From contig CANMCF010000030.1 of the NCBI GenBank assembly GCA_947496215.1, positions 1 through 32,620 of the forward strand: a stretch of 32,620 bases of DNA, read 5' to 3'. The position numbers and the translations under genes are program-made. The notes under the pieces are model-generated. The model made no database searches. It saw nothing but the letters and a program-made list of their open reading frames with translations, and was not told where the DNA came from. Source of the stretch: an uncultured Bizionia sp. (GTDB lineage Bacteria; Bacteroidota; Bacteroidia; Flavobacteriales; Flavobacteriaceae). Positions 7,480 through 15,148 of the stretch are shown here, piece after piece. Each line of letters opens with the position of its first letter. The first letter of the stretch is position 1.

Positions 7480-9135
7480 ATGAAGATTCTATTAAAATTA
7501 TTGTTCGTATTTATGGCTACCTGTCAACTATATGGACAAGAAGCACCAATTGTTGATCAGATTAGCGTATCCGGTAATATTACGGATGAAGAAGGGAAAC
7601 CATTTTCCAGTGTAAGTGTATTGGTTAAAGGTACTGCCAATGGGACGCAAACAAATAGCAATGGGAATTATTCGATAACGGCAAATACAGGGGACATTCT
7701 AACGTTTTCCTATAAAGGTTATTCTACCTCCGAGGCCTATATAAATACAACGGAACCAATAAATATCTCGATGAGCCCTGATGATAGTGAGAGAGAGGAT
7801 GTTGTGGTTACTGCCATGGGGATAGAGAGAAAGAAGGACAACATCACATCATCAATGAGAACCCTTGATGACAAGGAATTGATGGATACGAACAATAGAA
7901 ACATTCTAAACACCATAGAGAACAGAGTTAGCGGAACGAAAGTCGCTAGCAATGGAATTATTCTTAGAGGAGCAAGCAATGTAAGAGGAGGGACTTATGC
8001 CTTGATTGTTGTCGATGGAGCGATCACACCTTTTCAAATATTAAAATCCTTGGATGCAAATCTGGTCAAATCCATAAGTGTCATAAAAGGATTAAAGGGA
8101 GCTGCATTGTATGGAGCGCAAGGTGCCAATGGAGTCATTATGATTTCAACGAAGAAAAACACACGTTACATAGCCTCCAGTGCAAAGAAAACCAAAAAGA
8201 AACCCATACGTCACTCGGGAAGGTTAAAAGTGAAGAATATTGATAATAAAGCAGAATATGTCAAGTTGTTTTCCAAAGCTAAGACAGTAGATGAGGCATA
8301 TGAAGTATATAATAAGGAAAAAGAAAATCATTCAAAAGAATTGGGGTATTATGTGGACGCCTACGACTATTTTGCACAAAAGGACAATAGTGAATACAAG
8401 AAAGGAATTCTAAATGACATAATTAAGTCTGAATTTGAAAACTATGAGCTGTTAAGAGCATTGGGATATAAAATGGAAGCGGCAAAAGATTACTTATTGG
8501 CAAGTTCCTTGTTCAAGAGAGTATTGCTGATTAGGCCAAAAGAAGCACAATCCTATAGAGATCTAGCATTGGTTTATCAAGAAATGGGAAAGACACAAAA
8601 AGCTTTTGAGTTGTTGAATACAATAGTTAGCAATGCCTTATACGAGGTGAAAGGAACAAAAAAGTCCTTTGTGATGTATAATGTTGCCAAGAATGAAATC
8701 AACAATTTAATTCAAAAAGATCCGAAAGTCGATAAAAGTAACCTTGAAAGCTTCAATGAAATAAACACTAATTATGATGTTAGAGTCGTAATAGATTGGA
8801 ATAGGGCAGATACAGACATGGACTTGCATGTAATCGACCCATCATTGGAAGATTGTTTCTTCAAAAACCCAAAAACACAAATAGGGGGAGAAATTTCATC
8901 AGATTTAAATATAGCATATGGGCCAGAAGAGTTTACTTTGAGAAATGGAAGAAAAGGAGATTATTATGTAAAGGTAAATTATGCCAATGACGTTTTGCAA
9001 GATGATGAGAATCCGACATTTGTGAAAGTAACGTTATACAAAAACTACGGTACACCCAAAGAAACCAAAGATGTAAAAGTTGTAAGGTTGTCCAAAAGAA
9101 AAGGAGAACAAATAATAGCAAAACTTACTATTTAA
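7480..9135 (+). CDS. Exported CarboxypepD_reg-plug-TPR-DUF2135 protein
   Basis: 551 residues. Signal peptide to ~residue 20 (CQLYGQ). Residues ~28-105 are a carboxypeptidase-regulatory-like domain (KGTANGTQTNSNGNYS). Residues ~106-226 are a SusC-type plug (DVVVTAMGIERKK, ALYGAQGANGVIMISTKK). Residues ~255-385 are TPR-like and align with the second gene (RPKEAQSYRDLALVYQEMGKTQKAFELLN). Residues ~435-551 are DUF2135 (DWNRADTDMDLHVIDPSLED). It therefore joins the front of the first gene to the back of the second, without any vWA or VIT. No TonB-dependent barrel is present. It is followed by a terminator at 9160-9187 and preceded by the third phased-repeat promoter. The likely job is as a partner in the same exported complex; this is inferred from shared domains and promoters. 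Confidence 0.9.
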   Translation: MKILLKLLFVFMATCQLYGQEAPIVDQISVSGNITDEEGKPFSSVSVLVKGTANGTQTNSNGNYSITANTGDILTFSYKGYSTSEAYINTTEPINISMSPDDSEREDVVVTAMGIERKKDNITSSMRTLDDKELMDTNNRNILNTIENRVSGTKVASNGIILRGASNVRGGTYALIVVDGAITPFQILKSLDANLVKSISVIKGLKGAALYGAQGANGVIMISTKKNTRYIASSAKKTKKKPIRHSGRLKVKNIDNKAEYVKLFSKAKTVDEAYEVYNKEKENHSKELGYYVDAYDYFAQKDNSEYKKGILNDIIKSEFENYELLRALGYKMEAAKDYLLASSLFKRVLLIRPKEAQSYRDLALVYQEMGKTQKAFELLNTIVSNALYEVKGTKKSFVMYNVAKNEINNLIQKDPKVDKSNLESFNEINTNYDVRVVIDWNRADTDMDLHVIDPSLEDCFFKNPKTQIGGEISSDLNIAYGPEEFTLRNGRKGDYYVKVNYANDVLQDDENPTFVKVTLYKNYGTPKETKDVKVVRLSKRKGEQIIAKLTI

Positions 9136-9159
9136 GTTATAAGCTTATGAAGAAGATTT

Positions 9160-9187
9160 AAAAAAAGACGCTTTAGCGTCTTTTTTT
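9160..9187. terminator. Rho-independent terminator
   Basis: GACGCT (9167-9172) and AGCGTC (9175-9180) pair around a two-base loop. The stem is preceded by an A-run and followed by seven T, so it can serve the plus-strand gene and, by symmetry, the minus-strand DoxX gene that converges on it. Confidence 0.9.
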
Positions 9188-9266
9188 AGCTCAAAGAATT
9201 TTATATCTATCTTTTAGGGTCAATAAATGTACTGGATTTTGCCGTATTCAAGTATCTTCAAATGCA

Positions 9267-9689
9267 CTATTGCTGCATTTTCAAGTAATAATCTGTAGAA
9301 TGTTTACCAGATCCATAAATTAGGAAAAATACACAAACCAACAAAGTGATAAAAGCTACTATTAAGTTGGTAGAGCTCAATTCACTCGTAAACCCAATAT
9401 ATATGGCTCCAATCAAAAGGGGGATTTGTGCAATAACTGCCCATCTTGTCAATAGTCCGAACACAATTAAAATACCTCCAATCAAATGGGCAGGGATAAC
9501 ATAATGAAGAGCAATCATCGCTCCTGCCATATCCTGGATAGGTTCGAACAGATTATTTAAATATTGGATGTTTTGCATAAATTGAAGCCCTTTTATAAAT
9601 AAGAAAACACCCAATCCAATCCGTAATAGATCTATTGGTAAATAAGTGTGCCTGTTAGCCCACTTATTAAGTGATTTTAGTGCGTTCAT
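9267..9689 (-). CDS. DoxX-family membrane protein
   Basis: 140 residues with about four hydrophobic segments. The pattern LLRIGLGVFLFIKGLQFM near the N-terminus, then IPAHLIGGILIVFGLLTR and a final helix ending FFLIYGSGKHS, fits the DoxX family, whose members are small inner-membrane proteins of about 130-150 residues linked in some species to redox or thiol stress. Its exact activity is unknown. It points towards the plus-strand DUF2135 gene and shares the bidirectional terminator at 9160-9187. No clear operon partner: the ~195 bp upstream of it hold a DUF2135 gene remnant on the other strand. Confidence 0.85.
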   Translation of the reverse strand: MNALKSLNKWANRHTYLPIDLLRIGLGVFLFIKGLQFMQNIQYLNNLFEPIQDMAGAMIALHYVIPAHLIGGILIVFGLLTRWAVIAQIPLLIGAIYIGFTSELSSTNLIVAFITLLVCVFFLIYGSGKHSTDYYLKMQQ

Positions 9690-9765
9690 AGTATAAGGTC
9701 TTGATTAATAAGCACTTAAATTACGAAAAAATATTGAGAATTACTACGTTTGAACGACTTCCATT

Positions 9766-9849
9766 GTGGAAGAGTATTCTAATAAATAAGTAAAAACCAA
9801 AATCACTGGGAAAATTTCAGAAGTTATGGCACAAGGATTAAAATCGTAG
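9766..9849 (+). pseudogene. Remnant of a fourth DUF2135-domain gene
   Basis: Read on the plus strand, this 84-bp piece gives VEEYSNK*VKTKITGKISE and then VMAQGLKS*, in one frame. It aligns without gaps to the DUF2135 domain of the gene at 4238-7327 (LEECSYKHTKTKIGGKISE, then DMTQGFGP; about positions 7042-7119). At DNA level roughly 70% of positions agree by my count. An internal TAA, a terminal TAG and the absence of the rest of the domain show it is a decayed fragment. It lies about 630 bp beyond the third intact gene, so the tandem family was once longer, or a duplicated 3' end was left behind. Confidence 0.75.
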
Positions 9850-9884
9850 TAATTGAAGAATAAAACATTTATGTGCTTAGAAAG

Positions 9885-10751
9885 TTACTCGTAAGGATGA
9901 AAAAAATTAACTTTAATATTGTGCTTTTTTAAAGTTTCTTTTGATCTTTTATGTAGCCCTTCAAAAGTCTCTAAATCTGTACCTTTGCAAATCCCATAAG
10001 AATAATGATATTTTAATAGTTCGATATCTAACACAGTTATTTTCTTGCTTTTAGAATAGCAGTTTGAGAAATAGCTTTCGCAACTAAAATCATCAATTTT
10101 TTTAAAGTAACCTAAAGAGGTTATGAAATACTTCTTCATTTCATAGAGCCTAAGTTTTTCATTGAAATATCTATCAGGATCCAATTTTTTTGAAGCTTTG
10201 TAAATTTGATTTTTCTTATTCCAATAGAGATAATCTGATGTTTTACGGTTTGCTAGTCTAGATTCATATTCATAATCGCCAGAAAAATAAATTATATAAT
10301 TGGAATTTTCAACTTTCCTGACTTCAGAGACGCTTAAAGAATCGATATGACTGGCAACGGATTTAGCAAAAGACATTAAGTCTTTTTTAGTCTGCTTGGA
10401 AACACTGGAAGAAAAGAAAATTTTTATGCCATCTTTCCAATATTTCATTTTCGTGTTTTTATTTACACTATCACTTTTGTGGTTAAAGGCTACTTTTTTA
10501 TAATAATGCAAAAAGGTTGAATCTTTATATTCATATGAAACATTAATACCTTTTGGACGAATATGATTTTCTATTAAAACCATAGTATCATTTTTATGAT
10601 ACCTGAAATTAAGGGTGTCTTTTCGAATCAGAGGGGTTTTGTGAATCTTTTTATATTCACCTATCTTCATATAGGTTTTTTTCGTTGTGTGTTTTTGCGA
10701 ATGACTATTTATGCTAAATAAGAAGACAAGTAGAATTGGTAATAATTTCAT
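9885..10751 (-). CDS. Exported protein of unknown function, paired with its neighbour
   Basis: 288 residues. Signal peptide MKLLPILLVFLFSINSHSQ. The rest is lysine-rich and soluble-looking, with LDIELLKYHYSYGICKG near the C-terminus that matches LDIDLLRIHYGIIYD in the preceding gene product; both also share a middle section about a 'KQWNDDI/KYWKDGI' strand. The two are therefore divergent paralogues. The C-terminal 'D..LL..HY' pattern faintly recalls the DUF2927 protease-like group, but I do not see a zinc-binding HExxH motif, so I make no enzymatic call. Its ATG overlaps the stop of the upstream gene by 4 bp, which indicates translational coupling. Confidence 0.75.
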   Translation of the reverse strand: MKLLPILLVFLFSINSHSQKHTTKKTYMKIGEYKKIHKTPLIRKDTLNFRYHKNDTMVLIENHIRPKGINVSYEYKDSTFLHYYKKVAFNHKSDSVNKNTKMKYWKDGIKIFFSSSVSKQTKKDLMSFAKSVASHIDSLSVSEVRKVENSNYIIYFSGDYEYESRLANRKTSDYLYWNKKNQIYKASKKLDPDRYFNEKLRLYEMKKYFITSLGYFKKIDDFSCESYFSNCYSKSKKITVLDIELLKYHYSYGICKGTDLETFEGLHKRSKETLKKHNIKVNFFHPYE

Positions 10752-11593
10752 TTCTTGGATTGTTTAATTAATTTTTTAAAAATGCCCCTACTTATTTTTT
10801 GATCATAAATAATACCATAGTGTATTCTTAGTAAGTCGATGTCTAGTTGAGAGATGGTTTTTAAATTTGTACAGTTTTTATATAACAAACTACTCTCATC
10901 TATATAGCTGTTAATACAAAAATTGCCCAAGCTACTATAGAACAGTTGTTTCAATTGTCTTAACAATCTGGATTCAGAGTTGGATTGAGAAGGATTCACT
11001 AATAATATTCCATTGTAAAATTTATTGTTCTTATCTGTCGTTAAATCATAAGTTGCACCATATAGTAACGATTTGTCTTTCACTTCTTCAGAATCAAACT
11101 TGTAGTCTTCCTCATTAATGATTTTGGAAGTGGTTTTAATATAGAAATTTGCTTTCTCTATATTGTTGGTAAAGCTAATGTTTAGATTGTCGATGTTATA
11201 TTTGTTGATGTCTGAAAAAAAAGTTTTGAAATCTTTTATGACTTGTTTGGGTAATTTTTTGTCTATGCATATGGTAATGTCATCGTTCCATTGTTTAAGG
11301 TATACAGCATTTTTAGTTTTTTCATTGGAATTATGAAAAACCAAAGACCTATATAAAGTTAAAATCTTTTCTCTTGAATAAGAGCCAGAATTCAAGTGGC
11401 TTAGGTTATAATGTAGAGATTGATTTACGTAAAGAGTATCGTTGTCTATTAATATTTTTTCTTCATTTTTATCTAACTCATTTTTTTTAATACTGAATGA
11501 TCGCTTATATGGTATGATGTCATCAGTATTATTTTGAGAGAATGATGAATTTATAAAAGATGTTATTATTAGGGCAATGAATGTTTTAGTCAT
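10748..11593 (-). CDS. Exported protein of unknown function, paralogue of the next gene
   Basis: 281 residues. Signal peptide MTKTFIALIITSFINSSFSQ. The body is Asn/Lys/Ser-rich, with SQLDIDLLRIHYGII near the end aligning to the downstream paralogue. It begins only 2 bp after the stop of the acyl-CoA carboxylase gene, and its stop overlaps the start of the downstream gene by 4 bp. The three genes thus look co-translated, which is odd because a cytoplasmic carboxylase and two exported proteins have no obvious shared job. Function unknown. Confidence 0.75.
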   Translation of the reverse strand: MTKTFIALIITSFINSSFSQNNTDDIIPYKRSFSIKKNELDKNEEKILIDNDTLYVNQSLHYNLSHLNSGSYSREKILTLYRSLVFHNSNEKTKNAVYLKQWNDDITICIDKKLPKQVIKDFKTFFSDINKYNIDNLNISFTNNIEKANFYIKTTSKIINEEDYKFDSEEVKDKSLLYGATYDLTTDKNNKFYNGILLVNPSQSNSESRLLRQLKQLFYSSLGNFCINSYIDESSLLYKNCTNLKTISQLDIDLLRIHYGIIYDQKISRGIFKKLIKQSKK

Positions 11594-11595
11594 AT

Positions 11596-13224
11596 TTATA
11601 CTTGTAAAATACCTAAGTTGAAAGGCTTCTCAATTGGAGCATGGTTTGCCGCTTCAATACCCATGCTTATCCATGTTCTGGTATCCAAAGGGTCTATAAT
11701 GGCATCAGTCCATATCCTAGCTGCAGCATAGTATGGAGAGACTTGATTGTCGTAGCGAGATTTTATCTTATTGAATAACTCATCTTCTTTTTCTTTGGTA
11801 AATTTTTCACCTTGCTTTTCCAAAGAGGCCTTTTCTATTTGGAGAAGAACTTTAGCAGCACTATTTCCACTCATCACAGCCAATTCAGCGCTAGGCCATG
11901 CTACAATCAACCTAGGATCGTATGCTTTACCACACATGGCATAATTACCAGCTCCATAGCTATTTCCTATGACGATGGTGAATTTAGGTACAACGCTGTT
12001 GCTAACTGCATTTACCATTTTTGCTCCATCTTTTATAATGCCACCATGTTCACTTTTACTTCCAACCATGAAACCAGTAACATCCTGCAAGAATACCAAA
12101 GGGATCTTTTTCTGGTTGCAGTTGGCAATGAATCGAGTAGCCTTGTCAGCACTGTCATTGTAGATAACACCTCCAAATTGCATTTCTCCTTTCTTCGTTT
12201 TTACCAATTTGCGTTGGTTTGCTATTATGCCTACTGCCCAGCCATCTATTCTGGCATATGCGGTAATGATGGTTTGTCCATAACCTGCTTTGTATTCATC
12301 GTATTCACCTTTGTCGACCAATCGTTCGATGATTTCCATCATATCATATTGGTCGGCTCTGGATTTGGGTAATATGCCATAAATGTCTTCAGGGTTCCCT
12401 TTCGGTTTTTTTGCATCAATTCTATTGAAGCCAGCTTTGTCGAAATCTCCGATTTTACCGACAATGCGTTTTATGGTATCCAAAGCATCGTGGTCATCCT
12501 TTGCCTTATAATCCGTAACTCCAGATATTTCACAATGCGTAGTAGCTCCCCCTAATGTTTCATTGTCTATGCTTTCTCCTATTGCGGCCTTTACCAAGTA
12601 ACTGCCAGCAAGAAATATGCTACCAGTTTTGTCTACAATCAATGCTTCGTCACTCATAATTGGTAGATAAGCACCACCAGCAACGCAGCTTCCCATTACA
12701 GCAGCAATTTGGGTAATGCCCATGCTGCTCATTACGGCATTGTTTCTAAATATGCGTCCAAAGTGCTCTTTATCTGGGAAAATTTCATCCTGCATTGGCA
12801 AATATACACCAGCACTGTCCACAAGGTAGATAATGGGTAATTTGTTTTCTATTGCTATTTCTTGAGCACGCAAGTTCTTTTTTCCGGTAATGGGAAACCA
12901 AGCACCAGCTTTTACGGTCGCATCGTTAGCAACGACAATACATTGTTTTCCTTCAATATATCCAATCTTCACAACAACGCCGCCAGAAGGACACCCTCCA
13001 TGTTCCTTATACATTCCCTCTCCTGCAAAAGCCCCAATTTCTATGCTCTTGGACTTTTTGTCCAATAAATAGTCAACACGTTCTCTAGCAGTTAATTTGC
13101 CTTTGGAGTGATGTTTGTCTATGCGTTTTTGTCCTCCACCTAGCTTAACCTTTGCCAAGCGTCTTTTCAAGTCGGATAGAAGTAATTTATTATGGTCTTC
13201 GTTTTTATTGAAGTCAATGTTCAT
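11596..13224 (-). CDS. Acyl-CoA carboxylase carboxyltransferase (beta) subunit, methylcrotonyl-CoA-carboxylase type
   Basis: 542 residues, the usual size for the beta subunit of biotin-dependent acyl-CoA carboxylases. It transfers the carboxyl group from carboxybiotin to an acyl-CoA. The sequence follows methylcrotonyl-CoA carboxylase beta closely: LVDSAGVYLPMQDEIFPD, EHFGRIFRN, VMGSCVAGGAYLPIMSDE, IFLAGSYLVKAA, then in the second crotonase-like half FLQDVTGFMVG, the glycine-rich GNSYGAGNYAMCG, and APIEKPFNLGI at the end. That pattern suggests leucine degradation (3-methylcrotonyl-CoA), although in Bacteroidota the same family can act on propionyl-CoA. The biotin-carrying alpha subunit is not nearby. 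The two exported genes follow with 2-bp and overlapping junctions. Confidence 0.92.
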   Translation of the reverse strand: MNIDFNKNEDHNKLLLSDLKRRLAKVKLGGGQKRIDKHHSKGKLTARERVDYLLDKKSKSIEIGAFAGEGMYKEHGGCPSGGVVVKIGYIEGKQCIVVANDATVKAGAWFPITGKKNLRAQEIAIENKLPIIYLVDSAGVYLPMQDEIFPDKEHFGRIFRNNAVMSSMGITQIAAVMGSCVAGGAYLPIMSDEALIVDKTGSIFLAGSYLVKAAIGESIDNETLGGATTHCEISGVTDYKAKDDHDALDTIKRIVGKIGDFDKAGFNRIDAKKPKGNPEDIYGILPKSRADQYDMMEIIERLVDKGEYDEYKAGYGQTIITAYARIDGWAVGIIANQRKLVKTKKGEMQFGGVIYNDSADKATRFIANCNQKKIPLVFLQDVTGFMVGSKSEHGGIIKDGAKMVNAVSNSVVPKFTIVIGNSYGAGNYAMCGKAYDPRLIVAWPSAELAVMSGNSAAKVLLQIEKASLEKQGEKFTKEKEDELFNKIKSRYDNQVSPYYAAARIWTDAIIDPLDTRTWISMGIEAANHAPIEKPFNLGILQV

Positions 13225-13371
13225 AGTGTTTTTTTTATGAAGCTAAAATACAAAAGTTTTAAAATTATATAGGATATTTATACCAAGCCTTTTAAGTAAT
13301 TATTAAGAAGTGTTTAATGTGAAAATAATCTTGTTTTGGTTACTTTTACATACAAAATATATTATATCTAT

Positions 13372-13902
13372 ATGAAAAACATAATAGCCTTTGCTGGAAG
13401 CAACAGTAAAACATCGATAAATAAAAAATTAGTAACTTATGTAGCCAATCAAGTTGAAAATGTGGACATTGAAATTTTGGATTTAAATGACTATGAAATG
13501 CCTATTTATGGTATTGATTATGAGACTGAAAAAGGAATCCCAGAAGAGGCAAAAGTGTTTTTGGAAAAGGTAAAGGCATCCAACGGCATCGTATTGTCAT
13601 TGGCTGAACATAATGGAGCCTATTCCACGGCATTTAAAAACATATTCGATTGGATGTCGAGATTGGATGGGAAACTTTGGAGCAACATACCAATGCTGTT
13701 GATGGCTACTTCTCCAGGCGCTAGGGGAGGTGCTACAGTTTTAGAATTGGCAAACAGTCGTTTTAAGTATATGGGAGGAAATGTCGTTTCCCTTTTCTCA
13801 TTGCCATCTTTTCAAGAAAACTTTTCAACTGAAGGAATTAAAGATTCAGAGTTGAATGTTAAATTGATGAAAGCGATAAGCGTGTTTGAAAATTCTTTGT
13901 AA
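13372..13902 (+). CDS. NADPH-dependent FMN reductase family protein
   Basis: 176 residues from the ATG at 13372; a longer frame from 13336 is possible. I prefer 13372 because MKNIIAFAGSNSKTSINKKL gives the normal flavodoxin-like first beta strand and phosphate loop (GSNSKTS) and because TACTTTTA, a likely -7 box, lies at 13341-13348 inside the longer version. Other family marks are SLAEHNGAYSTAFKNIFDW (the P.YN.s.P..LKN..DW region, with H-N-G instead of the commoner Y-N-G/H) and LLMATSPGARGG. The product is a cytoplasmic flavoprotein reducing quinones, FMN or similar acceptors with NAD(P)H. The pirin gene follows after 44 bp on the same strand, and the pair may be co-transcribed as redox-stress genes. 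Confidence 0.88.
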   Translation: MKNIIAFAGSNSKTSINKKLVTYVANQVENVDIEILDLNDYEMPIYGIDYETEKGIPEEAKVFLEKVKASNGIVLSLAEHNGAYSTAFKNIFDWMSRLDGKLWSNIPMLLMATSPGARGGATVLELANSRFKYMGGNVVSLFSLPSFQENFSTEGIKDSELNVKLMKAISVFENSL

Positions 13903-13946
13903 GTAATGGAAGTATTGCTGAAAAGATTTTATAATCTTCAAAAGGA

Positions 13947-14822
13947 ATGAGAATGAAAAGAAATACAGTGAAGTCAATAGGGCGGAGTGATTTTGTAAAT
14001 ATGGGAGAGGTTAGGTTGAGGCAACCAATTCCTTCCAGTGGAATAGAAATGATTGACCCTTTTATATTGTTGCATCATTACGGACCTTATGACATTACGG
14101 AAAGAAACAACCCTTTCGATTTGGGACCACACCCACATAGGGGGTTTGAGCCAATAACCTTTTTATTGAAAGGAGAACAATTGCATAGGGATTCTTTGGG
14201 AAATGAAAGTGTGGTCGAGGCTGGAGATGTACAATGGTCCACAGCTGGTAGAGGTATCATACATGCTGAAGGACCAACAAAGTCATTTGTCGAAAAAGGG
14301 GGAGTTTTGGAAGGGATACAATTATGGTTGAATTTACCTGCAAAGAAAAAAATGATTCCTGCTGCATATCAACATGTTAAAAATAAAGATTTCAATGTCG
14401 TAACCTCCAAAGATGGAAAACTGTCGATTCAAATAATAGCAGGTAGTTTAGAGGGAATGTACGGAAAGGTAAAAACACAAACAGAGGTGAATGCCTATAT
14501 GGTCTCTGCTGAAAAATATGGAAGGCATACGATTGAAATAGAATCAAACCACAATGCATTGTTATACCTAATTGAAGGGAGAGTAAACATAAACGGAGAA
14601 ACGGTACTTAGCAAAGACGACAATCAACTTTTGGAATTCAATACAGATGGCAATTGCTTTGACATTGAAGTATTGGGGAATAGCAAATTATTGTTTTTGT
14701 CTGGTGAGCCATTGAATGAGAAAGTGACTTCTTGGGGACCATATGTCATGAATACGCAAACGGAGATTATGGAAGCTCTTAGGGATTATCAAAATGGCAA
14801 AATGGGATTTCTACCTAGATAA
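13947..14822 (+). CDS. Pirin-family bicupin protein
   Basis: 291 residues, the usual pirin length. The N-terminal cupin carries the complete metal site: H62 and H64 in PHPHRGFEP, then H106 and E108 in GRGIIHAEGP, matching His56/His58/His101/Glu103 of human pirin. LEGIQLWLNLPAKKKM is another family mark. Bacterial pirins with this site are iron proteins, and some act as quercetin 2,3-dioxygenases or redox sensors; which applies here cannot be told. Either ATG (13947 or 13953) may be used. An AAAGGA sequence sits better for the second, giving MKRNTVKS. It follows the FMN reductase gene by 44 bp. Confidence 0.92.
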   Translation: MRMKRNTVKSIGRSDFVNMGEVRLRQPIPSSGIEMIDPFILLHHYGPYDITERNNPFDLGPHPHRGFEPITFLLKGEQLHRDSLGNESVVEAGDVQWSTAGRGIIHAEGPTKSFVEKGGVLEGIQLWLNLPAKKKMIPAAYQHVKNKDFNVVTSKDGKLSIQIIAGSLEGMYGKVKTQTEVNAYMVSAEKYGRHTIEIESNHNALLYLIEGRVNINGETVLSKDDNQLLEFNTDGNCFDIEVLGNSKLLFLSGEPLNEKVTSWGPYVMNTQTEIMEALRDYQNGKMGFLPR

Positions 14823-14916
14823 ACAATAAAGTATGGGATAAAGGATACATTTTTGTCTAAAAATACGATATTTGCGTTTTACCTTAAAAATAATAATAGC
14901 ATAAAAATAATTACAA

Positions 14917-15099
14917 ATGGCGATGAATAAGAATACGGTGTTGGCATGGGCTACCACAATAATGATAATTGTAGGTTTAGCATTGATAGCACTGGGTGCA
15001 TTTAGATATGATGATGTGGCAGGATGGGGATTTGCAGCAGTGGGAATTGGCTTTTTTTCAATTGCATGGGTGTTTAATGCTTTAAAAGGCCGTGTTTAA
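14917..15099 (+). CDS. CAL67264-family small membrane protein
   Basis: 60 residues with two membrane helices (about 9-28 and 35-55) and a short GAFRYDDVAGWGF turn between. I recognise the sequence type as the small Flavobacteriia-restricted family called CAL67264, which is typically found just upstream of ettA, as here (start of ettA 50 bp downstream). It has no known function. Its conservation with ettA suggests co-transcription, but no mechanistic link is established. No obvious Shine-Dalgarno; AATTACAA precedes the ATG. Confidence 0.85.
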   Translation: MAMNKNTVLAWATTIMIIVGLALIALGAFRYDDVAGWGFAAVGIGFFSIAWVFNALKGRV

Positions 15100-15148
15100 A
15101 GAGCATTCCTTTTCAAAAATGAATTTTACCATTATAAAATAAAAAAAT

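Noticed and set aside
11812-12372. 186-codon open frame on the plus strand, opposite the carboxylase gene
   Set aside because: It lies wholly antisense to a strongly conserved gene; its translation is Cys/Ser/Phe-rich without any domain and is what the opposite strand of that gene would give.
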